Assembly: GCF_003001955.1 (NCBI RefSeq)
Contig: NZ_PVNH01000013.1
Location: forward strand, 124,001 to 188,000
Length of the DNA stretch: 64,000 bases
Origin: Prauserella shujinwangii
GTDB lineage: Bacteria; Actinomycetota; Actinomycetes; Mycobacteriales; Pseudonocardiaceae
Reading direction: 5' to 3'
Shown: positions 25,210-32,667 of the stretch, piece by piece
How positions within the stretch are numbered: the first letter of the stretch is position 1
Layout of the letters: the number at the start of each line of letters is the position of its first letter
Made by a program: the position numbers and the translations under genes
The notes under the pieces: generated by a model
Seen by the model: only the letters and a program-made list of their open reading frames with translations
Told to the model about the DNA's origin: nothing
Databases searched by the model: none

Positions 25210-26532
25210 TCAGGGTCCCACGATGCCCCGTGCGACGCTCAGCTCCACGAGGTCGGCGGGGCGCAGCCGCAGCGCGTTCGCCGTGGCCGGCACGTCGGCG
25301 GCAGCCCGTTTGAGGATCGAGGCCGCCGCCTCCGGTGACGTCACGGAGAAGTAGCTGTCCGGGGTGACCCAGGTGCGGTCCGGGGCCGCGAACGCGAGCG
25401 CGCCGCCGGAGCCGCCCTCGCCGACGACCAGCGTGGTGACCGGCACGCTCGCCGAGGCGACGGCCCCGAACAGCTCCGCGATGGCCGGTCCGGCCCCCGC
25501 GCGCTCGGCGGCACCGTCGTTGGCCGCGCCCGGCGTGTCCACGAGCGTCAGCACGGGGATGCCGAGCCGGTCGGCCAGCCGCACCAGCCGCGCCGCCGTG
25601 CGGAACCCGGCGGGCAGCGTCGGCGTGCCGCACTGCGCGGCGTAGGCCACCGCCCGGCCGTCCCGCCAGCCGAATCCGCAGCGCACACCGGGGTCCACGC
25701 CGCCGCACCGGTCGCCGCCGAGGTCCTCCCGCCAGTCGAAGTGGGCGTCGAGGTAGGCGTCGGCGCGGGGGCGCTCCGGCGCCCGCGCCCGCCGCACGGC
25801 CGCCCAGCCGTCGGCGGGTGGTTCCGCGGCGCCGAGCGCGCGGGGCGGGTCGGCGGCGGCCGCCGACCGGCAGGTGAGCAGCAGCAGCCATCGCTCCAGC
25901 CGGGCCGGCAGGGCGGCCCGGTCGACGAGCTGGTCGACGTGCCCGTGCTCGTGCTGGCTCTCCGCCGTGTAGGCATGGTCGTCGCCGGGCGGCCGGACGC
26001 GGGAACCGGCGAAACCGACCTGCGCGCCGGGCAGGGCCAGCGTCACGTCGGCGCCCGCGCCGAGGGTCGCCCAGCCGCCGCCGGTTGCCGGGTCGCGCAG
26101 CACCGCGACCTGCGGCAACCCGGCCGCCCGGTGCAGCGCGGACTGCCGGGCGAGCCGGTGCAGCTGCGTCAGCGCCCGCATGCCCTCCTGCATCCGGCTG
26201 CCGCCGGTCGCGACGAGCGACACCACGGGAAGGCCCAGCTCGCGCGCTCTGGTGAACGCGGCCTGCACCCGCAGCCCGGTGCGCTCGCCGATGGAGCCGC
26301 CGAGGAAACCGAACTCGAACGCCACGAGCACCGCTTCGGCCCGGCCGATCTTGCCGACGCCGCACACCACGGACTCGGCCTCACCGGTCCGCTCGGCGGC
26401 GCGGGATCGCGCGTCGTCGTAACCGGGCCAGCCGATCGGGCCGTCCACAGTGGTCTGTCCGGGATCGGTGAACGGGAGCTCGGCGAACTCGGCGGCGACG
26501 TCCGCGAGCACCGCCCTGGCTCCCTCAGCCAT
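25210..26532 (-). CDS. Fused AccD/AccA-like carboxyltransferase in a malonate operon
   Basis: A 440-residue crotonase-fold protein with two carboxyltransferase halves. The N-terminal half (~50-230) has GFLGGSIGERTG and VATGGSRMQEGMRAL. The C-terminal half (~290-435) has LVDTPGAANDGAAER and VVGEGGSGGALAFA. The AccD zinc-ribbon cysteines are absent. Related proteins are acyl-CoA carboxylase beta chains and the MdcD/MdcE subunits of malonate decarboxylase. It overlaps matB by 8 bases, in the place where classical mat operons have the malonyl-CoA decarboxylase MatA. A malonyl-CoA decarboxylating or carboxyl-transfer role is inferred. Confidence 0.8.
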   Translation of the reverse strand: MAEGARAVLADVAAEFAELPFTDPGQTTVDGPIGWPGYDDARSRAAERTGEAESVVCGVGKIGRAEAVLVAFEFGFLGGSIGERTGLRVQAAFTRARELGLPVVSLVATGGSRMQEGMRALTQLHRLARQSALHRAAGLPQVAVLRDPATGGGWATLGAGADVTLALPGAQVGFAGSRVRPPGDDHAYTAESQHEHGHVDQLVDRAALPARLERWLLLLTCRSAAAADPPRALGAAEPPADGWAAVRRARAPERPRADAYLDAHFDWREDLGGDRCGGVDPGVRCGFGWRDGRAVAYAAQCGTPTLPAGFRTAARLVRLADRLGIPVLTLVDTPGAANDGAAERAGAGPAIAELFGAVASASVPVTTLVVGEGGSGGALAFAAPDRTWVTPDSYFSVTSPEAAASILKRAAADVPATANALRLRPADLVELSVARGIVGP

Positions 26533-27970
26533 GCAGGGCCCGCTTCATCACCTTGCCCATGTCGTTGCGTGGCAACGAGTCCACGAACCGGACCACGCGG
26601 GGCCGCTTGTGCGGGGACAGCAGCCGCGCGACGTGGTCGATGAGGTCCCGCTCGGCGGGCGCCTCACCCTCGGCGACCACCCAGGCGACGATGCGCTCGC
26701 CGAGGTCCTCGTCCGGTTCCCCGGTGACGGCCGCCTCCGCGACCCCGGCGTGCTCCAGCAGGGCGTTCTCGATCTCGCCCGCGCCGATCTTGTAGCCGCC
26801 GCTTTTGATGAGGTCGGTGGCCTTCCGGCCGACGATGCGCAGGTAGCCGTCGGCGTCGCGGGTCGCCATGTCCCCCGTGCGGAACCAGCTGCCGTCGAAC
26901 GCCTCGGCGGTGGCGTCGGGCCGGTTGAGGTACCCGGTGAACAGGTTCGGGCCGCGGACCTGGATCTCGCCGACCGTCTCGCCGTCGCTGGTCTCGAGCA
27001 CGGCGCCCGACTCGTCGACCAGCCGCAGCTCCACCCCCGGCAGCGGGACGCCGACCGTGCCCGGCCTGCGCGGCCCTCCGGCGCGGACGCTGGTGTTCAT
27101 CAGCGTCTCGGTCATGCCGTAGCGCTCCACCACCTGCTGCCCGGTCGCGGCGGTGATCAGCTGGTGGTCGTGCACGGGCAGCGCCGCCGACCCGGACACG
27201 AGCAGCCGCGCGTTCCGCAGCGCCCTGGCCAGCTCCGCGCTGTCGTTCACCTCGGCGGCGATCCGGTGGTACATGGTGGGCACCCCGAACAACATGGTGG
27301 CCTCGGCGCCGAGTGCCCTGGCGACCGCGTCGGTGGAGAACCGGCCGAGGTGGCGAACGGTGCCGCCGCGGCGGAGCGGGCCGAGGATGCCGAGGATGAG
27401 CCCGTGCACGTGGAACAGCGGCAGCGCGTGCACCAGCACGTCGTCGGCCGTCCACTGCCAGGCGTCCTCGAGCGCGTCGAGCGTGCTGGCGATGGCGCGG
27501 CGGGGCAGCACCGCCCCCTTGGGCGGGCCGGTGGTACCCGAGGTGTAGACGATCAGCGCCGGCGCCTCGTCCTCCGGCTCGGGTGGCAGCTCGCCGTCGG
27601 TGCCGGTGAGCCGCACCTCGTGCCGGGGGAGCGCGGCGAGCCGTGCGGGCAGCCGCGCGCCCGGCCCGGTGAGGACGAGCGCGGGCTCGCTGTCAGCGAC
27701 GATGTGTTCGAGCTCCCGCTCGCCGATCTTCGGGTTGATCGGGACGGCGGGCACACCGGCCAGCAGGGCGGCGACGACGGCGACCGCGGTCTCGATGCCG
27801 GGCGTCGCCCACACGGCCACCCGCACCGGTCCCGCATCGGGCAGCGCGCGCAGCTCACGGGCCAGTGCGCCGGCCACGCGGGCGAGCTCGGCGTAGTCCA
27901 GCGTGCGGTCGCCGAAACGCAGCGCGGGCTTGCGGGACGCCGTGTGCAGCGCCGGGAACAGGACGGTCAC
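26525..27970 (-). CDS. matB: Malonyl-CoA synthetase
   Basis: A 481-residue adenylate-forming ligase joining malonate and CoA with ATP. Motifs are YTSGTTGPPKGAV (P-loop), PLFHVHGL, ERYGMTET, GDMA, GRKATDLIKSGGYKIGAGEIE, and catalytic Lys in NDMGKVMKRAL. These blocks agree closely with what I recall of Streptomyces coelicolor MatB. The GTG start follows GGAGA. It lies 54 bases after matC and overlaps the carboxyltransferase gene, one operon. It could supply malonyl-CoA for fatty-acid or polyketide synthesis. Confidence 0.92.
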   Translation of the reverse strand: MTVLFPALHTASRKPALRFGDRTLDYAELARVAGALARELRALPDAGPVRVAVWATPGIETAVAVVAALLAGVPAVPINPKIGERELEHIVADSEPALVLTGPGARLPARLAALPRHEVRLTGTDGELPPEPEDEAPALIVYTSGTTGPPKGAVLPRRAIASTLDALEDAWQWTADDVLVHALPLFHVHGLILGILGPLRRGGTVRHLGRFSTDAVARALGAEATMLFGVPTMYHRIAAEVNDSAELARALRNARLLVSGSAALPVHDHQLITAATGQQVVERYGMTETLMNTSVRAGGPRRPGTVGVPLPGVELRLVDESGAVLETSDGETVGEIQVRGPNLFTGYLNRPDATAEAFDGSWFRTGDMATRDADGYLRIVGRKATDLIKSGGYKIGAGEIENALLEHAGVAEAAVTGEPDEDLGERIVAWVVAEGEAPAERDLIDHVARLLSPHKRPRVVRFVDSLPRNDMGKVMKRALHG

Positions 27971-28024
27971 CCGGTCTCCTTCTCCTCGTGTCGAACCAAC
28001 TGCCGTGTCATGGCGTGCCCGCCG

Positions 28025-29368
28025 TCAGCCGAACCCGGGCACCAGGAGCACGAGCCACACCGCGGCGGGTGCCGCCGCGACAATGATGCCTCCGTACACC
28101 ATGAGCTGCCGGAAGAACCGGTCGCGGTCCACGTCCTGCGCGCTGGCGAGCACGAGCGCGCCGTTGGTGGAGAACGGGCTGACGTCGACCACAGTGGACG
28201 AGACGGCGAGTGCGGCGATCATGGTGACCGGCCCGACGGTGCCTTCGAGCAGGAACGGGACCGCCAGCGGGATGAGCGCGCCCATGATGCCCACCGAGGA
28301 CGCGAAGGCGGACACGATCGCACCGATGTAGCAGATCAGCAGCGCGGCGACGAGGGGGACGCCGACCTCGGAGACGGCGTCGCCCGCGTAGTCGATCGTG
28401 CCCAGTTCCTGCAGCACGCCGACGTAGGTGAGCATGCCGCAGATGAGCAGCACGGTCGGCCAGGTGACGTGCGTGACGGCCTGCCTGCTGGTCTCCGGCC
28501 ACGCGATGCTGAGCAGCACGGCGAGCGTGATCGCGGTGAGGCCGACGTCGAGGTCGAACACCAGCGCGCCGACGACGAGCGCGGCGAGGCTCACCAGGGT
28601 CGCGATGCGGGGAGCGGTGAGGCCGGAGGTGTCCTCGCCGTGGCCGGTGGTGGTGTCCGTGCCCACGCCACCGGTGGCACCCGTGGCGCTCGTGTCCCCG
28701 CCCGCCGGGGTGGTGGTGCCGGAGCCGCCGACGGTGGCGAGTTCGCGGGTGGCGGTGGCGGTCGAGGCGAGTTTCAGGCCGCCGCAGACGACGAACACGA
28801 TCGCGGCGATGACGAGGTTGACCACGACGCTGGCGAGGAACAGCACGATCTCGTTGCCGGGCAGGCCTTCGCGGGCCACGATCCCGTTGACGATCGTGCC
28901 GTAGATGCTGATCGGGGAGAACCCGCCCGCCTGCGCGCCGTGCACGACCATCGCGCCCATCAGCAGCGGGCTGATCCGGTAGCGGGACGCGAAGCCCAGC
29001 GCGATGGGCGCGACGATGGCCACGGCGGCCGGGCTCACGGCGCCGATCGCGGTGAGCGTGCCGCTGATCACGAACATCACCCACGGGATGAGGGCCAGCC
29101 TGCCGCCGACCACGCGGATGGCGGCGTGGACGAGCCAGTCGGTCGTGCCGTTCGCCCTGGCGATCGCGAACAGGTAGGTCACGCCGACCAGCACGACGAA
29201 CAGGTCGCCGGGAAAGCCCGCGAAGATGCCGTCGGCGTCCATGCCTCCGGCGAGTGTGCCGACGCCGAACGCGGCCGCGAAGGCGAGCGCCCCCATGTTG
29301 ATGGATCTGGTCGTGGCGATCACGAAGATCACGACGAGGACGAGGATCGAGACGAGTTCGGCGGACAT
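28025..29368 (-). CDS. matC: Dicarboxylate/malonate carrier of the MatC type
   Basis: A 447-residue membrane protein with about 11-12 hydrophobic segments, two related halves and a hydrophilic central loop rich in Thr/Gly/Ser (~225-270). The N-terminal block VILVVIFVIATTRSINMG-like with GAQAGGFSPISIYG resembles the MatC N-terminal domain; the C-terminal half has SPFSTNGALVLASA, as in ion-transporter superfamily carriers. The start at 29368 follows GGGAG; the longer open frame upstream runs through the operator region and is unlikely. First gene of the malonate operon, divergent from the GntR regulator. Confidence 0.85.
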   Translation of the reverse strand: MSAELVSILVLVVIFVIATTRSINMGALAFAAAFGVGTLAGGMDADGIFAGFPGDLFVVLVGVTYLFAIARANGTTDWLVHAAIRVVGGRLALIPWVMFVISGTLTAIGAVSPAAVAIVAPIALGFASRYRISPLLMGAMVVHGAQAGGFSPISIYGTIVNGIVAREGLPGNEIVLFLASVVVNLVIAAIVFVVCGGLKLASTATATRELATVGGSGTTTPAGGDTSATGATGGVGTDTTTGHGEDTSGLTAPRIATLVSLAALVVGALVFDLDVGLTAITLAVLLSIAWPETSRQAVTHVTWPTVLLICGMLTYVGVLQELGTIDYAGDAVSEVGVPLVAALLICYIGAIVSAFASSVGIMGALIPLAVPFLLEGTVGPVTMIAALAVSSTVVDVSPFSTNGALVLASAQDVDRDRFFRQLMVYGGIIVAAAPAAVWLVLLVPGFG

Positions 29369-29410
29369 GCGGTGCTCCCGTCGTTGGGGTCGCTGTCGTG
29401 GACCAGGTGC

Positions 29411-29435
29411 CAAGTGGCCGAGTGGCTGAACCACT
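29411..29435. promoter_or_regulatory. Operator copy 1 of the malonate regulator
   Basis: The 25-base unit AAGTGGCC-(G)-AGTGGCTGAACCACT contains the inverted repeat AGTGG-N5-CCACT at 29421-29435, 43 bases upstream of matC. The same unit occurs at 29467-29491. The spacing and symmetry suit a GntR/FadR dimer. Confidence 0.75.
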
Positions 29436-29466
29436 TTGCGCCGCGGCCGACCCGAGTGTCAATACT

Positions 29467-29491
29467 GAAGTGGCCAAGTGGCTCATCCACT
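29467..29491. promoter_or_regulatory. Operator copy 2 of the malonate regulator
   Basis: Second 25-base unit AAGTGGCC-(A)-AGTGGCTCATCCACT, with inverted repeat AGTGG-N5-CCACT at 29477-29491, 56 bases from copy 1 and 58 bases before the regulator start. Two such sites between divergent genes suggest joint control of both promoters. Confidence 0.75.
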
Positions 29492-29548
29492 CTGCCGCGA
29501 CTGTTAGGCTGCGGAACGCAGGTGAGCGACGAGTCGAGGGGACTGGCG

Positions 29549-30277
29549 GTGTCCGAACTGCCCGAAGCGCCCGATGCTTTGCGGCCGATGGCGCGGCAGC
29601 GGCTCTACGAGCAGGTGCTGGAGCGGCTGCGCGAGTACGTCGCCACCGCGGGGCTGCGCGCGGGGGACAAGCTGCCCGCCGAGCGGGAGCTGGCCCAGCG
29701 GCTCGGGGTGAGCCGGGCGTCGGTCAAGCAGGCGATCGTGGTGCTCGAGGTGCAGGGCGCGGTCGAGGCGCGGCACGGCGGCGGCACCTACCTCGTGCGG
29801 GACGGCCTCGAGGTGGAGCCGGTGGACGCGCTCGTCGAGCGGCGGCGCAGGCTGCCCGACGTGCTGGAGGCGCGGGAGGCGCTGGAGACGAAGCTGGCCG
29901 AGCTCGCCGCCGAGAGGCGGACCGGGGAGGATCTCGACGCGCTGGAGGCGGCGCTCGACCACATGCGGGAGGAGATCGCCGCGGGCGGGCGGGGGGTGGA
30001 GGGTGACCGCCGGTTCCACGCAGCCGTGACGGCGGCGGCCCACAGCGCGCTGCTGGCCGAGTTCATGCGCTCGATCGCCGACCAGATCACCGAGAGCCGC
30101 ACCGAGTCGCTGCGGCAGCCGGGACGGCCGAACCGGTCGCTGAGCCAGCACCAGAGCATCTTCGACGCGATCAGCCGTGGCGACCCCCGGCGCGCGGCGG
30201 CGGCGATGCGCCGTCACCTGCGCACCGTCGCCAAGGTCCGGCTGCTCAGCTGGAACCCCGACGACGAGCCAGCCTGA
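29549..30277 (+). CDS. GntR-family (FadR/FCD type) regulator, probable malonate repressor
   Basis: A 242-residue protein. Residues ~15-80 are the GntR winged helix (YEQVLERLREYVATAGLRAGD, ERELAQRLGVSRASVKQAI, VEARHGGGTYL). Residues ~100-235 are an all-helical FCD domain with metal-ligand-like histidines (FHAAVTAAAHS, RRHLRTVA). The GTG at 29549 follows GAGGGG; an in-frame GTG at 29522 is an alternative. It is divergent from matC with two operators between, like MatR next to mat operons. Malonate or malonyl-CoA as inducer is inferred. Confidence 0.88.
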   Translation: MSELPEAPDALRPMARQRLYEQVLERLREYVATAGLRAGDKLPAERELAQRLGVSRASVKQAIVVLEVQGAVEARHGGGTYLVRDGLEVEPVDALVERRRRLPDVLEAREALETKLAELAAERRTGEDLDALEAALDHMREEIAAGGRGVEGDRRFHAAVTAAAHSALLAEFMRSIADQITESRTESLRQPGRPNRSLSQHQSIFDAISRGDPRRAAAAMRRHLRTVAKVRLLSWNPDDEPA

Positions 30278-30287
30278 CTCCGGCCCG

Positions 30288-30381
30288 GCCGCATTCTGCC
30301 CGCAGAAGTCGCCCGGCCGGTCGCGTTCTGCCCGCAGAAGTCGCCCGGCGGGGCGCGTTTCGCGGGCAGAACGCGGTCGCC
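30288..30381. repeat. Three dispersed palindromes in tandem
   Basis: Copies at 30288-30313 and 30320-30345 (asymmetric type, same orientation) and 30352-30381 (symmetric type, GCGTTTCGC arm), spaced 6 bases apart. They begin 10 bases after the stop of the malonate regulator and end 61 bases before tsaB, the right-hand edge of the malonate island. Confidence 0.9.
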
Positions 30382-30442
30382 CGGCGGACCGCGGCGCCCG
30401 GGTAGCTCGATCGGCCGGAACGGCTGGTCGTACGCTCGAAGG

Positions 30443-31105
30443 GTGCTAGTCCTCGCCATCGACACCGCGACCCCGGCCGTCACCGCGGGCGTCGTCGCCG
30501 TGGAACCGGAGCGGGTCGAGGTGCTCGCCGAGCGCGTCACCCTCGACGCCCGCGCCCACGGCGAGTTGCTCACCCCGCACGTGCTGGAGGCGGTGGGCGG
30601 CGCCGGTGCCGCACTGACCGGCCTCGGCGCCATCGTCTGCGGTGTCGGGCCGGGGCCCTACACCGGGCTGCGGGCGGGCATGGTCACCGCCGCCGCGCTC
30701 GGGGACGGTCTCGGCATCCCGGTGTATCCCGTGTGCAGCCTCGACGCGATCGCGGCCGGGGTCACCGTGGACGAGCCCTTCCTCGTCGTCACCGACGCCC
30801 GCCGCCGCGAGGTGTACTGGGCCGCCTACGCCGCGGACGGCACCCGCACCGACGGCCCCCACGTCAGTGTCCCCGCCGAGCTGGACTCTCCCCTGCGGGC
30901 CGTGGCGGGGCACGGTGCCCGGCAGCACGCCGCCGTCCTCGGCAGGCGGCTCCTCGACCACGACCACCCCACCCCGCACGGCCTCGCCACCGCCGCGCGC
31001 GACGCCGTGCTGTCCGGGGCGGAACCCGAGCCGCTCACCCCGCTCTACCTGCGCCGGCCCGACGCCGCCGAGCCGGGCGCGCGGAAACGGGTGACCGTGT
31101 CGTGA
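30443..31105 (+). CDS. tsaB: tRNA t6A biosynthesis protein TsaB
   Basis: A 220-residue ASKHA-fold protein starting [10 protein letters not shown], with [13 protein letters not shown] and [13 protein letters not shown], the TsaB signatures. It is a catalytically inactive paralogue of TsaD that scaffolds the t6A complex. The GTG start is 61 bases downstream of the palindrome triplet, and its stop overlaps the rimI start. Operon tsaB-rimI-tsaD. Confidence 0.95.
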   Translation: MLVLAIDTATPAVTAGVVAVEPERVEVLAERVTLDARAHGELLTPHVLEAVGGAGAALTGLGAIVCGVGPGPYTGLRAGMVTAAALGDGLGIPVYPVCSLDAIAAGVTVDEPFLVVTDARRREVYWAAYAADGTRTDGPHVSVPAELDSPLRAVAGHGARQHAAVLGRRLLDHDHPTPHGLATAARDAVLSGAEPEPLTPLYLRRPDAAEPGARKRVTVS

Positions 31106-31575
31106 GACTGGAACCGCTGCGCCGCGAGCACATCCGCCGCTGCGTCGAGATCGAGCGCATCCTCTTCCCCGGGGACAGCCCGTGGCCCGCGGGCGCCTTC
31201 CACGCCGAACTGGACGCGGGCGGCTACTACCTCGTCGCGCTCACCGACGACGAGCAGGTGGCCGGGTACGCCGGGCTCGCCATCGCCGGGGTGCCCGGCG
31301 ACTGGGAGACGAGCGTGCACACGATCGGCGTCGACCCCGCCTACCAGGGCCGCGGCATCGGCACCGCGCTGCTGCGGGCGGTGCTGGACCGCGCCGACGA
31401 GCTCCGCGCACCCGTGTTCCTCGAGGTGCGCACCGACAACGACAACGCGATCAGGCTGTACGAGCGGCACGGCTTCACCCGCGTCGGCGTGCGCAGGCGG
31501 TACTACCAGCCTTCCGGCGCCGACGCGTACACCATGAAGCGGCAGGCCCGCGCGGCGCAGGAGGTGGCCGGCTGA
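31102..31575 (+). CDS. rimI: Ribosomal-protein-alanine N-acetyltransferase
   Basis: A 157-residue single GNAT domain with the acetyl-CoA loop [11 protein letters not shown], preceding strand VHTIGVDP and the [14 protein letters not shown] end typical of RimI. It acetylates the N terminus of S18 in model organisms; actinobacterial homologues may have a wider range. The GTG overlaps the tsaB stop and its own stop shares a base with the tsaD start (TGATG). Confidence 0.93.
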   Translation: MRLEPLRREHIRRCVEIERILFPGDSPWPAGAFHAELDAGGYYLVALTDDEQVAGYAGLAIAGVPGDWETSVHTIGVDPAYQGRGIGTALLRAVLDRADELRAPVFLEVRTDNDNAIRLYERHGFTRVGVRRRYYQPSGADAYTMKRQARAAQEVAG

Positions 31576-32624
31576 TGTCCCGGATCATCATGGGGATCGA
31601 GAGCTCCTGCGACGAGACCGGCGTCGGCCTCGTCCGGCTCGCGGCCAACGGCACCGTGGAGCTGCTGGCCGACGAGGTGGCCTCCAGCGTGGACCAGCAC
31701 GCCCGGTTCGGCGGGGTGGTCCCCGAGGTGGCCAGCAGGGCGCACCTGGAGGCGATGGTGCCCACCGTGCGGCGGGCGTTCGCCACGGCGGGGCTGTCGA
31801 TGTCCGCCGTGGACGCCGTCGCGGTCACGGCCGGGCCGGGGCTGGCCGGTGCGCTGCTGGTCGGCGTGTCCGCGGCCAAGGCCTACGCCGCCGCGCTGGA
31901 CGTGCCGCTCTACGGCGTGAACCACCTCGCCGGGCACATCGCCGTCGACACCCTGCAGCACGGCCCGCTGCCGGAACCCTGCCTCGCCCTGCTCGTCTCC
32001 GGCGGCCACACCCAGCTGCTCCGCGTCGACGACATCGCGGGCAAGATCACCGAGATCGGGTCCACAGTGGACGACGCGGCGGGCGAGGCGTACGACAAGG
32101 TGGCGCGTCTGCTCGACCTGCCGTACCCGGGTGGCCCGCCCATCGACAAGGCGGCGCGCGAGGGCGACCCGAACGCGATCGCGTTCCCGCGCGGCATGAC
32201 CGGCCCCCGCGACGCGAAGTTCGACTTCTCCTTCTCCGGGCTCAAGACCGCGGTCGCCCGCTGGGTCGAGGCCGCGCAGGCGCGCGGGGAGGAGGTGCCG
32301 GTGCCCGACGTGGCGGCGTCGTTCCAGGAGGCGGTGGCCGACGTGCTCACCGCGAAGGCCGTCCGCGCGGCGACCGAGTCCGGCATCGGCACGCTGGTGA
32401 TCTCCGGCGGGGTCGCCGCCAACTCGCGGCTGTCCGGGCTCGCGGCCGACCGCTGCGCCGAGGCGGGCATCGAGCTGCGCGTGCCCCGGCCCCGGTTGTG
32501 CACGGACAACGGCGCGATGATCGCGGCGCTCGGCGCGCACGTCGTCGCGGCGGGCTGCGCGCCGAGTCCGCTGCACCTGTCCGCCAACCCCGCGCTGCCG
32601 GTCAGCACGGTCACCGTGTCGTGA
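31575..32624 (+). CDS. tsaD: tRNA N6-threonylcarbamoyltransferase TsaD
   Basis: A 349-residue Kae1/Qri7/TsaD protein with [16 protein letters not shown], the metal-binding VNHLAGHIA (HxxxH), VSGGHTQLL and [11 protein letters not shown]. It transfers the threonylcarbamoyl group to A37 of tRNA. The ATG at 31575 overlaps the rimI stop. The gene is followed within one base by a strong hairpin (32625-32656). Confidence 0.97.
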   Translation: MSRIIMGIESSCDETGVGLVRLAANGTVELLADEVASSVDQHARFGGVVPEVASRAHLEAMVPTVRRAFATAGLSMSAVDAVAVTAGPGLAGALLVGVSAAKAYAAALDVPLYGVNHLAGHIAVDTLQHGPLPEPCLALLVSGGHTQLLRVDDIAGKITEIGSTVDDAAGEAYDKVARLLDLPYPGGPPIDKAAREGDPNAIAFPRGMTGPRDAKFDFSFSGLKTAVARWVEAAQARGEEVPVPDVAASFQEAVADVLTAKAVRAATESGIGTLVISGGVAANSRLSGLAADRCAEAGIELRVPRPRLCTDNGAMIAALGAHVVAAGCAPSPLHLSANPALPVSTVTVS

Positions 32625-32656
32625 GTGGGAAACGTCGTTCTCACGACGTTTCCCAC
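32625..32656. terminator. Perfect hairpin between tsaD and phoD
   Basis: Fourteen-base perfect stem GTGGGAAACGTCGT / ACGACGTTTCCCAC with a TCTC loop, immediately after the tsaD stop and 11 bases from the end of the convergent phoD gene. It is suited to bidirectional termination. It resembles the family-2 hairpins in layout (GTGAGTG at its left edge) but differs in sequence. Confidence 0.88.
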
Positions 32657-32667
32657 GCACGACCCCG

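Noticed and set aside
26450-29548. A long plus-strand frame leading into the GntR regulator
   Set aside because: It is antisense to matB and matC and low in complexity; the regulator starts at 29549 (or 29522).
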